Source: Sphingomonas changnyeongensis (GTDB lineage Bacteria > Pseudomonadota > Alphaproteobacteria > Sphingomonadales > Sphingomonadaceae). Taken from it: a stretch of 64,000 nt of DNA. The DNA is taken from the NCBI RefSeq assembly GCF_009913435.1, contig NZ_CP047895.1:2116501-2180500 (forward strand), given 5' to 3'. Positions 54,240-64,000 of the stretch are shown here, piece after piece. Position 1 is the stretch's first letter, and each line of letters starts with the position of its first letter. A program made the translations under genes and the position numbers. The notes below the pieces were generated by a model. The model saw only the letters and a program-made list of their open reading frames with translations, did not search any database and was not told the origin of the DNA.

Positions 54240-55024
54240 AGCATCCGTTGGACGAGGATCAGGATCGCTGCCACCGGCGCAGCCGTGACCAGACCGTCAA
54301 GCCGGTCCATCACGCCGCCATGCCCCGGCAAGATCCGTCCACTGTCCTTCACCCCCGCACGGCGCTTCAGCGCGCTTTCGAACAGATCGCCCGCCTGGGC
54401 GACCACCGCCAGCACCGGGCTGAGCAGCGCCAGCGCCAGCGGCAGTTCCAGAAAGCGCCAGAGAATGAGGCCGAATGCAAGCGCCGCGATCACGCCGCCG
54501 CCCAGCCCGGCCCAGGTCTTGTTCGGGCTGATCGCCGGGGCAAGCTTCGGCCCGCCAATCGTCCGCCCGGCAAAATAGGCCCCGATATCGGTCGCCCACA
54601 CCCCCGCCAGCACCCACAGGCACAGGAGCAGGCCGTCCGCCTCGGCGCGGATGAAGACCAGCGCGATCGCCGGCAGCACGACATAAAGAACACCCAGACC
54701 CAACCGCACCCGCCCGGTGATGCCCGCCGTCACCAGCGCCGCCGCCACGCCCAGCCCGAGCGCAAGCGATCCCGGACCGGCGGCAACCGGCGGCGGGGCG
54801 AGGATCGCCAGCGGCACACAGGCGGCAAACAGCGCCGCGCGGCGCCCGCGGGCGTCCGCGCCGGACAGATCGCACCATTCGGCGAGCATCAGCATCGCCG
54901 CCGTCGCGATCAGCAGCCACAGCCCCACCGGCCCGGCCCAGAGCGCGAGCAGCGCAACCGCGATCAGCACAAGCCCGACCGCGCTGCGCACGCCCAGATC
55001 AGATCCGGATTTGCCGGCGGTCAT
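54236..55024 (-). CDS. cdsA: Phosphatidate cytidylyltransferase
   Basis: Makes CDP-diacylglycerol for phospholipid synthesis. 262 residues with about eight TM helices and the C-terminal signature GVKDSGRILPGHGGVMDRLD, plus SPNKTWAGLGGG. ATG 55024 overlaps the uppS stop (ATGA). Part of the frr-uppS-cdsA-dxr-rseP chain. Confidence 0.95.
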   Translation of the reverse strand: MTAGKSGSDLGVRSAVGLVLIAVALLALWAGPVGLWLLIATAAMLMLAEWCDLSGADARGRRAALFAACVPLAILAPPPVAAGPGSLALGLGVAAALVTAGITGRVRLGLGVLYVVLPAIALVFIRAEADGLLLCLWVLAGVWATDIGAYFAGRTIGGPKLAPAISPNKTWAGLGGGVIAALAFGLILWRFLELPLALALLSPVLAVVAQAGDLFESALKRRAGVKDSGRILPGHGGVMDRLDGLVTAAPVAAILILVQRML

Positions 55025-55797
55025 AGTCCGCCGAAGCGGCGCTCCCGCCGGGCGAAATCGTCCAGCGCCTGGGCCAGCCGGTCGCCATCGAAATCGGGCC
55101 ACAGCGCATCGACGAACAGCAGCTCCGCATAGGCGCATTGCCACAGCAGAAAGTTCGACAGCCGGTGTTCGCCCGATGTGCGGATCAGCAGGTCAACCGG
55201 CGGCAGGCCATGCGTCGCCAGTTCGGATTCAATATGCGCCGGCCCGATAGCGGCGGGATCGAGCTCGCCGCGCGCACAGCGTTCGGCCAGCCGGCGCGTC
55301 GCCTCGACCAGCTCGTTCTGCGCGCCGTAATTGAGCGCGACGACCAGGGTGGTGCCGCGATTGTCCGCCGTGCGGGCAAGCGCCCCGTCGATCAGCCGCA
55401 CCAGATCGGGGCTGAGCGCGCGATATTCGCCGATCACGCGTAGCCTGACCCCGGCCTGTGCCAGCTCTTCGATGTCGGCGAGGATGAAATGGCGCAGCAG
55501 CCCCATCAGGTCGGCCACTTCCTCGGCCGGCCGTCGCCAATTCTCGGACGAGAAGGCGTAAAGCGTCAGCACCTCGATGCCGAGATCACCGGCGGCGCGG
55601 ACGACATTGCGCGCCGCCTCGACCCCCTTGCGGTGCCCGGCCACGCGCGGCAGCCGGCGCTTCTTCGCCCAGCGGCCATTGCCGTCCATGATGATCGCGA
55701 CATGGCGCGGCCCGGCAGGCTCGCCCCCCGCCCCGGGCGTGGCCGCATCCGCCGCGGCGTGCGGCGGCGCGGACAGGGGGGCGCCCTGACCGGTCAC
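55021..55797 (-). CDS. uppS: Undecaprenyl diphosphate synthase
   Basis: Cis-prenyltransferase (258 residues) for the C55 lipid carrier of peptidoglycan. Motifs: [18 protein letters not shown] (with the catalytic Asp), [11 protein letters not shown], and [18 protein letters not shown]. It has a 30-residue Ala/Pro-rich N-terminal extension. GTG 55797 overlaps the frr stop. Confidence 0.95.
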   Translation of the reverse strand: MTGQGAPLSAPPHAAADAATPGAGGEPAGPRHVAIIMDGNGRWAKKRRLPRVAGHRKGVEAARNVVRAAGDLGIEVLTLYAFSSENWRRPAEEVADLMGLLRHFILADIEELAQAGVRLRVIGEYRALSPDLVRLIDGALARTADNRGTTLVVALNYGAQNELVEATRRLAERCARGELDPAAIGPAHIESELATHGLPPVDLLIRTSGEHRLSNFLLWQCAYAELLFVDALWPDFDGDRLAQALDDFARRERRFGGL

Positions 55798-56351
55798 TTG
55801 CCGAGGATTTCCTTTTCCTTCGCCTGGGCGGCGGCGTCGATCTCGGCGATCGTCGCATCGGTCAGCTTCTGCACATCGGTTTCGGCGCGCTTGCGCTCGT
55901 CCTCGCTCAGCCCGTTCTTCTTTTCATCTGTCTTGAGCGCGTCCATCCCGTCACGGCGCACATTGCGCACCGCGATCCGCGCCTTTTCCGCATACTGGCC
56001 CGCCAGCTTGGCGAGTTCGCGGCGGCGTTCCTCGGTCAGATCGGGGATCGGCAGGCGCAGCGTCTGCCCGTCGACAATGGGGTTGAGGCCGAGGCCCGCC
56101 GAACGGATCGCCTTGTCCACCGGCCCGACATTGGTGCGGTCCCACACCTGCACCGACAGCATGCGCGGTTCCGGCGCGGACACCGTCGCCACCTGGTTGA
56201 GCGGCATATGCGCGCCGTAAACCTCGACCTGCACCGGATCGAGCAGCGACGTCGACGCACGGCCCGTGCGCAGGCCGGTCAGATCGTGCTTCAGCGCCTC
56301 GACCGCGCCGTGCATGCGCCGTTCAAGGTCGGCCTTGTCATAAGCGGGCAT
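55794..56351 (-). CDS. frr: Ribosome recycling factor
   Basis: Splits post-termination ribosomes with EF-G. 185 residues with the three-helix core, [17 protein letters not shown] near 27 and [11 protein letters not shown] near 117. ATG 56351 is chosen over the adjacent GTG 56354 because AAGGAG lies eight bases upstream. It follows pyrH by 3 bp. Confidence 0.95.
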   Translation of the reverse strand: MPAYDKADLERRMHGAVEALKHDLTGLRTGRASTSLLDPVQVEVYGAHMPLNQVATVSAPEPRMLSVQVWDRTNVGPVDKAIRSAGLGLNPIVDGQTLRLPIPDLTEERRRELAKLAGQYAEKARIAVRNVRRDGMDALKTDEKKNGLSEDERKRAETDVQKLTDATIAEIDAAAQAKEKEILGK

Positions 56352-56354
56352 CAC

Positions 56355-57080
56355 TCAAGCTCCTTCGTTCTGAACGATCGTGGCCACGCCCTCACCGCGC
56401 AGCACCTGGGCCAGATTGCCCTGTTCGCGGATGTTGAACACGACGATCGGGATATCGTTGTCACGGCACAGCGCGATGGCACTGGCGTCCATGACCTTGA
56501 GGTCATCGGACAGCACCTTGCTGAACGCGACCGTTTCATAGCGGGTCGCGCTCGCGACCTTTTTGGGATCGGCGTCGTAAACGCCGTCGACCGACGTGCC
56601 CTTGAACAGCGCGTCGCAGTTCATTTCGGCCGCGCGCAGCGCAGCGCCGCTGTCGGTGGTGAAGAACGGGCTGCCGACCCCGGCGGCAAAGATCACGATC
56701 CGCCCCTTCTCCAGATGGCGCTGGGCACGGCGGCGGATATAGGGCTCGCACACCGACGCCATCGGGATTGCCGACTGGACGCGGGTGTCGACGCCGATCT
56801 GCTCAAGCGCGTTCTGCAGCGCGAGCGCGTTCATCACCGTGGCGAGCATGCCCATATAATCAGCGGTGGCGCGCTCAAAGCCCTTGGCGGCGGCGGCAAG
56901 GCCGCGGAAGATGTTTCCCCCGCCGACGACAACGCAAATCTCGTGCCCCGCTTCCTTGGCGGCGGCGATCTCGCCAGCGACGCGGGCGACGGTGTCGGGA
57001 TCGATGCCGAACTGGCCCGGCCCCATCAACACCTCTCCGGACAGCTTCAGGAGAACACGGTTGAAGCGCGGGCGGGTCAT
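56355..57080 (-). CDS. pyrH: UMP kinase
   Basis: Amino-acid-kinase-fold enzyme (241 residues) that makes UDP. Motifs: [24 protein letters not shown], and the [13 protein letters not shown] acceptor/nucleotide region. ATG 57080 is taken, since an upstream extension is not family-like. Operon with frr. Confidence 0.96.
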   Translation of the reverse strand: MTRPRFNRVLLKLSGEVLMGPGQFGIDPDTVARVAGEIAAAKEAGHEICVVVGGGNIFRGLAAAAKGFERATADYMGMLATVMNALALQNALEQIGVDTRVQSAIPMASVCEPYIRRRAQRHLEKGRIVIFAAGVGSPFFTTDSGAALRAAEMNCDALFKGTSVDGVYDADPKKVASATRYETVAFSKVLSDDLKVMDASAIALCRDNDIPIVVFNIREQGNLAQVLRGEGVATIVQNEGA

Positions 57081-57183
57081 GTTTGGTCCGATCGGGTTCG
57101 GTTCGGTGTGGCGCGCGACCTTAGTGGCGGCAGCGCGGAAATCCAAGCGTATCGGGCGGGCCGTGCCGCGCCCTGCCGCCAAT

Positions 57184-57249
57184 GGGCGGCGAACGGGCGG
57201 GAACGCCGCCCGTCAGGCGGCAGCCGGGCCGGCGCATGGCCGGCCCGGC
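57184..57249 (-). terminator. Two hairpins downstream of tsf
   Basis: GCCGGGCCGGC / GCCGGCCCGGC (57223-57249) is a perfect 11-bp stem with a 5-base loop, 8 bases past the tsf stop. GGGCGGCG / CGCCGCCC (57184-57211) follows as a second stem. They separate rpsB-tsf from pyrH. No T-run. Confidence 0.55.
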
Positions 57250-57256
57250 ACCATCG

Positions 57257-58195
57257 TCAGGCCGACTTCAGCCCGGCGGTCGCGGCGACTTCGGCGGCGA
57301 AGTCGCTCTGCTGCTTCTCAATGCCTTCGCCCAGCTGGAAGCGGACGAAATCCTTGATCGCGATCGATCCGCCCGCCGCCTTGGCTTCGGCGGCGACCAC
57401 GTCCTGCACCGGCGTCTTGCCGTCGATCACGAACGCCTGGGTGAGCAGTGCATTTTCCTTGCGGAACTTCTCGACCGGGCCGTTGATGATCTTCTCGGCG
57501 ACTTCCGGCGGCTTGCCGGCGATCTTGTCGGCAGCCTTTTCACGGGCGATCGCGGCTTCGCGCTCGATCAGCGCCGGATCGATCAGGTCGCCGGTCAGCG
57601 CGAGCGGATAGGCGGCCGCGATGTGCATCGCGAGCTGCTTGCCAAGCGCTTCGATGCGGTCGGCCGGAGCATTGCCCTCGAGCGCGACGAGCACGCCGAT
57701 CTTGCCAAGGCCGGGTGCCGCAGCATTGTGGACATAGGACACGACCGCGCCCTCGCTCACTTCGAGCACGCGGGCGCGGCGCAGCGACTGGTTCTCGCCG
57801 ATGGTGGCGATGTTGGCAGTCAGCGCCTCCTGCACGGTGCCGCCGGCAGGCATGGCAGCGGCGAGCAGCGCGTCGACATCTTCACCAGTGCCGAGCGCGA
57901 TCTGGGTGACGTCACGGACGAACGACTGGAACTGGTCGTTCTTGGCGACGAAGTCGGTTTCCGAGTTAACCTCGACAACCGCGCCGCGCGTGCCGGCAAC
58001 GGCGACGCCGACCAGACCCTCGGCAGCGGTGCGGCCGGCCTTCTTGGCGGCGGCCGCAAGGCCCTTGGTGCGCAGCCAGTCGATCGCGGCTTCGATATCG
58101 CCGCCGGTTTCGTTGAGCGCCTTTTTGCAGTCCATCATGCCGGCACCGGAGCGCTCGCGCAGCTCCTTGACCGTTGCAGCCGTAATCTCCGCCAT
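57257..58195 (-). CDS. tsf: Elongation factor Ts
   Basis: Nucleotide exchange factor for EF-Tu (312 residues). N-terminal UBA region with [18 protein letters not shown], then [17 protein letters not shown] 58195 is the second of two adjacent ATGs, at better spacing from AAGGAG. Operon with rpsB. Confidence 0.96.
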   Translation of the reverse strand: MAEITAATVKELRERSGAGMMDCKKALNETGGDIEAAIDWLRTKGLAAAAKKAGRTAAEGLVGVAVAGTRGAVVEVNSETDFVAKNDQFQSFVRDVTQIALGTGEDVDALLAAAMPAGGTVQEALTANIATIGENQSLRRARVLEVSEGAVVSYVHNAAAPGLGKIGVLVALEGNAPADRIEALGKQLAMHIAAAYPLALTGDLIDPALIEREAAIAREKAADKIAGKPPEVAEKIINGPVEKFRKENALLTQAFVIDGKTPVQDVVAAEAKAAGGSIAIKDFVRFQLGEGIEKQQSDFAAEVAATAGLKSA

Positions 58196-58273
58196 CATCT
58201 GGCTCCTTCCTGGCTTGGGTTTGGCCCAGCGGCGCTCCGCGCTCTGCCGGGCAGCTGTGACAAAATCGGGAAA

Positions 58274-58309
58274 CCGGCGCGGGCGACGGTCAGCCGCCGC
58301 CCGCACCGG
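58274..58309 (-). promoter_or_regulatory. Hairpin between rpsB and tsf
   Basis: CCGGCGCGGGCGACGG (58274-58289) faces CCGCCGCCCGCACCGG (58294-58309), an imperfect 16-bp stem. It lies between two genes of a ribosomal operon and may attenuate or separate tsf expression from rpsB. Confidence 0.5.
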
Positions 58310-58319
58310 TCAGGCGGCC

Positions 58320-59087
58320 TTAGGCGGCCGCGCCTTCGCCGAGCACTTCCTCGGCCGGCGGGGTGTCCATCGCGCCGAGATCGACGCCGCGCTGCGCGGC
58401 ACCGGCCTGACCGCCACGGGTCGCGGCCTGGGCGATCGCCTCGCAATACAGGCGGATGGCACGGCTGGCGTCGTCATTGCCCGGCACCGGGAAGGCGATG
58501 CCGTCGGGCGAGACGTTCGAATCGAGGATCGCGACGACCGGGATGCCGAGCGTGTTGGCTTCCTTGATCGCCAGCTCTTCCTTGTTGGCGTCGATCACGA
58601 ACATCACGTCGGGAATGCCGCCCATGTCGCGGATGCCGCCCAGCGACAGCTCGAACTTGTCGCGCTCGCGGGTCAGCTGGAGGACTTCCTTCTTGGTCAG
58701 GCCGTGGGTATCGCCCGCCAGCTGCTCTTCCAGCGCCTTGAAACGCTTGATCGAGTTCGAAATCGTCTTCCAGTTGGTGAGCATGCCGCCCAGCCAGCGA
58801 TGGTTGACATAATGCTGGCCGGCGCGGCGCGCGGCCTCGGCGATCGGCTCCTGCGCCTGGCGCTTGGTGCCGACGAACAGCACCTTGCCGCCGGCCGCGA
58901 CCGTCTGGCTGACAAAGTCGAGCGCGCGGGCGAACAGCGGAACGGTCTGCGACAGGTCGAGGATGTGAACGCCATTGCGCTCGCCGTAGATGTACGGCTT
59001 CATCTTCGGATTCCAGCGATGCGTCTGATGGCCGAAATGCGCGCCGGCTTCGATAAGCGCCTGCAGAGAGACGGTGGGAACCGCCAT
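58320..59087 (-). CDS. rpsB: 30S ribosomal protein S2
   Basis: 255 residues with the S2 marks [29 protein letters not shown] and [14 protein letters not shown] 59087 follows AGGAGAAAG. A short Ala/Gly-rich tail ([15 protein letters not shown]) extends past the core. First gene of rpsB-tsf. Confidence 0.96.
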   Translation of the reverse strand: MAVPTVSLQALIEAGAHFGHQTHRWNPKMKPYIYGERNGVHILDLSQTVPLFARALDFVSQTVAAGGKVLFVGTKRQAQEPIAEAARRAGQHYVNHRWLGGMLTNWKTISNSIKRFKALEEQLAGDTHGLTKKEVLQLTRERDKFELSLGGIRDMGGIPDVMFVIDANKEELAIKEANTLGIPVVAILDSNVSPDGIAFPVPGNDDASRAIRLYCEAIAQAATRGGQAGAAQRGVDLGAMDTPPAEEVLGEGAAA

Positions 59088-59264
59088 GGTCTTTCTCCTA
59101 CCCGGTTGAACCTCTGAGAGCCTGGAACCAGGTTGCCCCGGCACCGGTATGTGCGGCCCTCATGTGGAATGGGCGGCGCATTAGCGGCGCCGGCCAACAA
59201 ATGCAAGGGTTGACAAGATCGGAACAAAGAGCGAACTACGGCGACGGAACAAATGGAGGCCATG

Positions 59265-59504
59265 ATGATCGCCCTCACCGCTCACGTTCTTGCTGCCCTC
59301 GCTTTCTCGCTGCTGTTCGTGTCGGGCCTTGGCCTGGTGGGCGCGATGATCCTGCGCGACCTGCCGCAGATCCGCGCTGCGCTGGCACCGGGGCATATGG
59401 CCGGGGCCCGGCCCGTGCGTGCCGGACCGGTCAGGCCGGCGGGCCGGACGGCTCGGCTGCAGGCCGGGTCGGTGCGGGGCCTGCGGCTTGCCGCTGCCGC
59501 CTGA
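59265..59504 (+). CDS. Small single-TM membrane protein
   Basis: A 79-residue protein with one TM helix (ALAFSLLFVSGLGLVGAMI) and an Arg/Ala-rich tail. TGGAGG lies just upstream; ATG 59265 is the likeliest of several adjacent ATGs. A TTGACA at 59210-59215 may be its -35 box. Its end overlaps pssA antisense by about 74 bp. Function unknown. Confidence 0.55.
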   Translation: MIALTAHVLAALAFSLLFVSGLGLVGAMILRDLPQIRAALAPGHMAGARPVRAGPVRPAGRTARLQAGSVRGLRLAAAA

Positions 59505-60234
59505 CCCGCGCATAGGAACGGATGCTGAACGGGATCAGCCCGGCATAGACGATGGTGATGACGGTCAGCGTGATCCACGGATCGGATACCAGCGCCCCGC
59601 CCAGCAGCGCGACACCGGCAATCGCCTCCAGCCTGATGCCGCGGCGCAGACGCAGCGACGACCAGCTATAGGTCGCGACGTTCGAGATCATCAGAAAGGC
59701 GACCAGCGCGGCCCAGGGCGCGACCAGCCACGGCTCGCGCAGCGTCGCCTCTCCCGACCAGAGCCAGATATAGACGGGCAGCAGCGCCAGCCCCGCGCCG
59801 GCGGGTGCCGGAACCCCGGTCAGGAAACCGGCCGATTTGTGCGGCTGTTCGACGGCATCGATCTGGGCGTTGAACCGTGCCAGGCGCAGCGCGCAGCACA
59901 CGGCATGGGCAAGCGCGAAGATCCAGCCGAATTTGGGCAGCGCCTGAAGTGACCAGAGATAGAGGATGATCGCCGGCGAAACGCCGAAGGCGATGACGTC
60001 GGACAGCGAATCAAGCTCGGCGCCGAACCGGCTCTCGCCCTTGAGCAGCCGGGCGATGCGCCCGTCCAGCCCGTCAAGCACCCCGGCGACGATGATCGCG
60101 CCGAGCGCCCGGTCCCATTCGCCGCCAATGGCAAAGCGCACGCCGGACAGCCCCATGCACAGCGCCAGCGCAGTGACCGCATTGGGCGCGACGGCGCGCA
60201 GCGAGATCCCGCGCAGGGGGCGGCGCGCGATCAT
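59431..60234 (-). CDS. pssA: CDP-diacylglycerol-serine O-phosphatidyltransferase
   Basis: Makes phosphatidylserine. 267 residues with several TM helices and the CDP-alcohol signature [24 protein letters not shown]. It starts at ATG 60234 overlapping the psd stop, so psd and pssA are one operon that makes phosphatidylethanolamine. The Pro/Ala tail ([15 protein letters not shown]) is not conserved. Confidence 0.94.
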   Translation of the reverse strand: MIARRPLRGISLRAVAPNAVTALALCMGLSGVRFAIGGEWDRALGAIIVAGVLDGLDGRIARLLKGESRFGAELDSLSDVIAFGVSPAIILYLWSLQALPKFGWIFALAHAVCCALRLARFNAQIDAVEQPHKSAGFLTGVPAPAGAGLALLPVYIWLWSGEATLREPWLVAPWAALVAFLMISNVATYSWSSLRLRRGIRLEAIAGVALLGGALVSDPWITLTVITIVYAGLIPFSIRSYARVRRQRQAAGPAPTRPAAEPSGPPA

Positions 60235-60965
60235 TGCGGCAGGCCCGCTCCCGCCTCGGTTTCGCCCAGCCGGGCGATCACGGTTTCCCCGGCGATGGTG
60301 CGCTGGCCGAGCGCCACGCGCGGCGCGGTGCCGGCGGGCAGATAGACATCGACACGGCTGCCGAAGCGGATCAGGCCGACCCGCTCGCCGCGCCCGACCC
60401 GGTCACCCGGCTTCACGAACGGCACGATGCGCCGCGCGACCAGCCCGGCGATCTGGGTGAAGCCGATGCGGGTGCCATCCTCGGCCTCGACCAGGAAATG
60501 CTGGCGCTCATTGTCCTCGCTCGCCTTGTCGAGGTCGGCGTTCAGGAATTTGCCCGGGATATAGACGACCTGGCGGATCAGGCCGGCGACGGGCGCGCGG
60601 TTGATGTGGACGTCGAACACGCTCATGAAGATCGACACGCGCATCATCGGCGCGTCGTCCAGCCCGTCCGGCCCGGTCAGCTCGCGCGGCGGCGGCACCT
60701 GCTGGATCAGGGTGATCAGCCCGTCGGCGGGCGCGATCACCAGCCCCTCGCCCTGCGGCACGCTGCGCACGGGATCGCGGAAAAACGCCGCGACCCAGAT
60801 GGTGATGCCGGCCATCGGCCAGGCGAGCGTTTCCCACGCCATCAGCGCAAAACCAAGGGTGATGAGCGCGGCGATCAGGACGAACTTGCGCCCTTCGGGA
60901 TGAACGGCCGGGAAGCGCCACTTGACGGGGGCGGTGGCGGCGGGCGGGGTATCGAGGGAAGCCAT
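60231..60965 (-). CDS. psd: Phosphatidylserine decarboxylase
   Basis: Pyruvoyl enzyme precursor (244 residues), the short type. It converts PS to PE. N-terminal TM helices, then [11 protein letters not shown] and the autocleavage site [10 protein letters not shown] (Gly-Ser). ATG 60965. It overlaps pssA. Confidence 0.95.
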   Translation of the reverse strand: MASLDTPPAATAPVKWRFPAVHPEGRKFVLIAALITLGFALMAWETLAWPMAGITIWVAAFFRDPVRSVPQGEGLVIAPADGLITLIQQVPPPRELTGPDGLDDAPMMRVSIFMSVFDVHINRAPVAGLIRQVVYIPGKFLNADLDKASEDNERQHFLVEAEDGTRIGFTQIAGLVARRIVPFVKPGDRVGRGERVGLIRFGSRVDVYLPAGTAPRVALGQRTIAGETVIARLGETEAGAGLPQ

Positions 60966-61120
60966 GCCCCTGCGTCTAGGCCGGTCGGCGCGCAATCTCA
61001 ACGGCGGATGGCGCACGCCCCAAGGCTTTGCCGGCACCGCGCTTGCTGCCATCGCCCCGGTTGATCGGGCCGCGCGGCTTGCCTAAGGGCGGTGCAAACG
61101 AAACCACAGGATGATTGTCG

Positions 61121-62340
61121 ATGGCCAAGATCAAGGTGAAAACGCCCGTTGTCGAGCTCGATGGCGACGAGATGACCCGCATCATCTGGGCGTGGATCCG
61201 TGAACGGCTGATCCTGCCCTATCTCGACATCGACCTCGAATATTACGACCTGGGCATCGAGAAGCGCGACGAGACCGACGACAAGATCACCGTCGAATCC
61301 GCCCGCGCGATCAAGAAATATGGCGTCGGCGTGAAGTGCGCGACCATCACCCCGACGAGGCACGGGTGAAGGAGTTCGGCCTCAAGAAGATGTGGAAATC
61401 GCCCAACGGGACGATTCGCAACATCCTGGGCGGCGTGGTGTTCCGCGAGCCGATCGTGATCAAGAACGTCCCCCGGCTGGTGCCGGGCTGGACCGACCCG
61501 ATCGTCGTCGGCCGCCATGCCTTTGGCGACCAGTATCGCGCGACCGATTTCCGCGTGCCCGGCCCCGGCAAGCTGCGCCTGGTGTTCGAAGGCGAGGACG
61601 GCCAGACGATCGACGAGGAGGTGTTCCAGTTCCCGTCCTCGGGCGTCGCGATGGCGATGTACAATCTCGACGATTCGATCCGCGACTTTGCGCGCGCGTC
61701 GCTGAACTACGGCATCCTGCGCGAATGGCCGGTCTATCTGTCGACCAAGAACACGATCATGAAGGCCTATGACGGGCGCTTCAAGGACATCTTCCAGGAG
61801 GTGTACGAGAACGAGTTCAAGGCGCAGTTCGAAAAGCTCGGCATCGTTTACGAACATCGCCTGATCGACGATATGGTCGCCTCAGCGCTCAAGTGGAGCG
61901 GCAAGTTCGTCTGGGCCTGCAAGAATTATGACGGCGACGTGCAGTCGGACTCGGTGGCACAGGGCTTTGGCTCGCTCGGGCTGATGACCTCGGTGCTGCT
62001 GTCGCCGGACGGCAAGACCGTCGAGGCCGAGGCCGCGCACGGCACCGTGACCCGTCACTACCGCATGCACCAGCAGGGCAAGTCGACCTCGACCAACCCG
62101 ATCGCGTCGATCTTCGCCTGGACCGGCGGCCTCAAATATCGCGGCCGGTTCGACGGCACGCCGGACGTGACGCGCTTTGCCGAAACGCTCGAGCGCGTGT
62201 GCATCGAGACCGTCGAAAGCGGCCAGATGACCAAGGACCTCGCCATCCTGATCGGCCCGGATCAGCCCTGGATGACGACCGAGCAGTTCTTCGAGGCGAT
62301 CCGCGCCAATCTTGAAAAGGCGATGGCCAACTGGGCCTGA
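61121..62340 (+). pseudogene. icd: Isocitrate dehydrogenase (NADP), frame broken near 61363 (probable sequence error)
   Basis: TCA-cycle enzyme of about 406 residues, monocistronic. The first 82 codons ([27 protein letters not shown]) and the rest ([25 protein letters not shown]-type [28 protein letters not shown]) are in different frames. The junction reads ACC-CCG-ACG; one extra G (CCG-GAC-GAG) restores [11 protein letters not shown]. As icd is a central metabolic gene, a consensus error is far more likely than a real loss. Confidence 0.92.
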
Positions 62341-62362
62341 GCCATTTTTTGAAACTGCCGCG

Positions 62363-62392
62363 CCGGGGGGTGATTTGGCCGTCACGCCCCGG
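62363..62392 (+). terminator. Terminator hairpin after icd
   Basis: CCGGGGGGTGA (62363-62373) pairs with TCACGCCCCGG (62382-62392) with one mismatch over an 8-base loop, 22 bp past the icd stop. A short T-rich stretch precedes it rather than follows. Confidence 0.55.
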
Positions 62393-62482
62393 CTTATGCG
62401 ACCGAACGAGCTTGCTGTTTTGCCGCGTTTTCCGCACCGCCGGGTGTTTCCACCCGGGATGAAAACGCTCTAGGCTGCCGCG

Positions 62483-64000
62483 ATGGCGATCAATCTGGCG
62501 AGCAGCGGTTTTTCGGATGCACTGGTGATCCTAGGCGCGGCGGGCCTGGTGATCCCTGCCTTTGCCCGGTTCCGCATCAACCCGGTCATCGGCTTCATTC
62601 TTGTCGGCGCGCTGGTCGGCCCGTTCGGCCTCGGCCAGCTCGTCGCCCGCCACCCCTGGCTTTACTATGTCACGATCTCGGAGCCCGAGGCCATCGAGCC
62701 TTTTGCCGAGTTCGGGATCATCCTGCTGCTGTTTTCCATCGGGCTGGAACTGTCCTTCCGCCGCCTGTGGGGCATGCGCGCACTGGTGTTCGGCGTCGGC
62801 GCGGCCGAGCTGTTCGGATCGGGCGCGCTGATCGGCGCGGGGCTGTGGCTGATCGGGATGCAGCCCGCCGCCGCCTTCGGCCTTGGCGTCGCGCTTGCTT
62901 TGTCATCGACTGCGCTCGTGTTGCCGATGGTCGGCACGAAAAGCGCGATCGGCCGCCCCGCTTTTGCGATGCTGCTGTTCGAGGATGTGGCGCTCGTCCC
63001 GATCATCTTCGTGCTGAGCGCCATCGGGCCGCGCGCCGGCGATGCCATGTCGGGCCTTGCGCAGACGCTGGCGCTGGGCACGGCGGCGATTCTGGCGCTT
63101 GTCGTCGGCGGCCGGGTGGTGCTGCCGCGGCTGTTCGCACAGGCGGCGCGCACCAAAAGTCCCGAGCTGTTCCTTGCCGCCAGCCTGCTGGTCGTGATCG
63201 CCGCCAGCCTGGCGACCAGCGCGGCCGGCCTGTCGCCGATCGTCGGCGCGCTGATCGCCGGGCTGATCATCGCCGAAACCGAATATCGCGGCGAGGTCGA
63301 ATCGATCACCGCGCCGTTCCGCGGGCTGGCGCTGGGCGTGTTCCTGATCACCGTCGGCATGAGCATCGATCTGGCGACCGTGATCGCACGCTGGCCGGAA
63401 CTCACCCTTGCGGTGATCAGCGTCATGCTGGTCAAGGCGCTGATGACCGGGGCGCTGCTCCGGCTGGCGGCCATCAACCGCGGCGCGGCGGTGCAGACGG
63501 CGGTGCTGATGGCCTCTCCGTCGGAAACGACGCTGATCGTCCTTGGCGCGGGCGCACAGGCCGGGTTGATCGCGGCATCGGATGCTGCGTTCTGGCAGAT
63601 CGTGACCGCGCTCGGCCTCACCCTCACCCCGCTGCTCGCCCGGCTGGGCCGCGATCTTGGCCGCCGGATCGAGCGGGTCGAGGATATCGAGGCGAGCGAC
63701 GAACCGCCCGGCGGCACGGTCATCATCGGCTTTGGCCGGGTCGGCCAGATGGTCGCCGACATGCTGAAGATGCACGGTAAGCCGTTCGTTGCGGTTGAAT
63801 CGGATATCGACACCGTCGCTGGTGCCCGGCGCGACGGCTATCCGGTGCTGTTCGGCGATGCCAGCCGGCCCGATCTGGTCGACCGGCTGCGCCTCGGCCA
63901 TGCCCAGGCGCTCATCCTGACCATGGACGATCCGGTGTTGAGCGTGCAGCTGACGCGGCGGGTGCGCGGCTGGGTGCCGGGCCTGACGATTGTCGCCCGC
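62483..64000 (+). CDS. KefB/CPA2-family monovalent cation:proton antiporter, 3' end outside window
   Basis: The frame from ATG 62483 stays open to base 64000 (506 codons), so it is cut by the window edge. Eleven or more TM helices (FRINPVIGFILVGALVGPFG, FGIILLLFSIGLELS, LSSTALVLPMVG) are followed by an RCK/TrkA-N domain with GFGRVGQMVADML and a conserved Asp further on. Family: K+/H+ or glutathione-gated K+ efflux. No ancillary subunit gene is visible here. Confidence 0.92.
   Translation, partial: MAINLASSGFSDALVILGAAGLVIPAFARFRINPVIGFILVGALVGPFGLGQLVARHPWLYYVTISEPEAIEPFAEFGIILLLFSIGLELSFRRLWGMRALVFGVGAAELFGSGALIGAGLWLIGMQPAAAFGLGVALALSSTALVLPMVGTKSAIGRPAFAMLLFEDVALVPIIFVLSAIGPRAGDAMSGLAQTLALGTAAILALVVGGRVVLPRLFAQAARTKSPELFLAASLLVVIAASLATSAAGLSPIVGALIAGLIIAETEYRGEVESITAPFRGLALGVFLITVGMSIDLATVIARWPELTLAVISVMLVKALMTGALLRLAAINRGAAVQTAVLMASPSETTLIVLGAGAQAGLIAASDAAFWQIVTALGLTLTPLLARLGRDLGRRIERVEDIEASDEPPGGTVIIGFGRVGQMVADMLKMHGKPFVAVESDIDTVAGARRDGYPVLFGDASRPDLVDRLRLGHAQALILTMDDPVLSVQLTRRVRGWVPGLTIVAR

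Noticed and set aside
1..64000. CRISPR arrays and rRNA genes
   Set aside because: No regularly spaced repeat series and no rRNA-like stretch were seen.

Overview
The window is high-GC chromosomal DNA of a sphingomonad-like alphaproteobacterium. This rests on gene content and order: a tandem-domain Hfq, the dusB-ntrB-ntrC-ntrY-ntrX-hfq-hflX run, a fused ispDF, a complete cbb3 oxidase locus (ccoNOQP-ccoG-fixH-ccoI-ccoS) and the rpsB-tsf / pyrH-frr-uppS-cdsA-dxr-rseP-bamA-skp-fabZ envelope cluster. The species cannot be fixed from the sequence alone.

Layout. (1) 1-8.6 kb: the inner part of an integrative element. It has a tyrosine recombinase (open at the left edge), an AlpA/excisionase-like HTH protein, a RepA-like AAA ATPase, a 133-bp repeat/hairpin region that may be an origin, a two-zinc-ribbon protein, small packaging-like ORFs including a DUF5681-type protein, and a TIR-domain protein next to an intact tRNA-Ser(UGA). 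A second tRNA-Ser 5' half (8591-8630) breaks off in the anticodon loop, as expected if the element split a host tRNA gene. (2) 8.7-15.4 kb: housekeeping genes, all on +: lytic transglycosylase, tmk, holB, metG, tatD, an MBL-fold hydrolase and a membrane retropepsin. (3) 15.37-15.40 kb: a dif-like XerCD site, where the prevailing gene strand and the polarity of KOPS-like octamers both flip, so this is probably the replication terminus. (4) 15.4-22.3 kb: an island with two truncated resolvases, an ankyrin lipoprotein / Sel1 lipoprotein / HTH / antitoxin-remnant operon, a glycosyltransferase, and an IS5-type element carrying a small membrane passenger gene. (5) 22.5-64 kb: core chromosome, mostly on the - strand: mazG, hemN, cco locus, fhs, hflX, hfq, ntrXYCB, dusB, ispDF, cinA, coq10-like, lipA, carbonic anhydrase, rpmE, the fabZ-to-pyrH envelope and translation operon, tsf, rpsB, pssA, psd, icd and a KefB-type antiporter that runs off the right edge.

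How the genes work together. The cco locus builds and matures a high-affinity terminal oxidase, and hemN supplies haem without oxygen. ntrBC/ntrYX with Hfq and HflX form a nitrogen/redox and RNA-level control block. pyrH to fabZ couples translation, isoprenoid and phospholipid precursors and outer-membrane assembly. In the left element, integrase, AlpA-like factor and RepA-like ATPase form a mobility and replication core, with the TIR protein as likely defence cargo.

Sequence quality. Several conserved genes (hflX, ntrB, icd) and three or more element ORFs are broken by single-base shifts, nearly all equivalent to one missing base in or beside a G/C run. That pattern suggests consensus errors rather than real gene loss. 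No gene-free stretch exceeds about 300 bp; the longest (4756-5039, 8468-8757, 22254-22528) are described in the entries.
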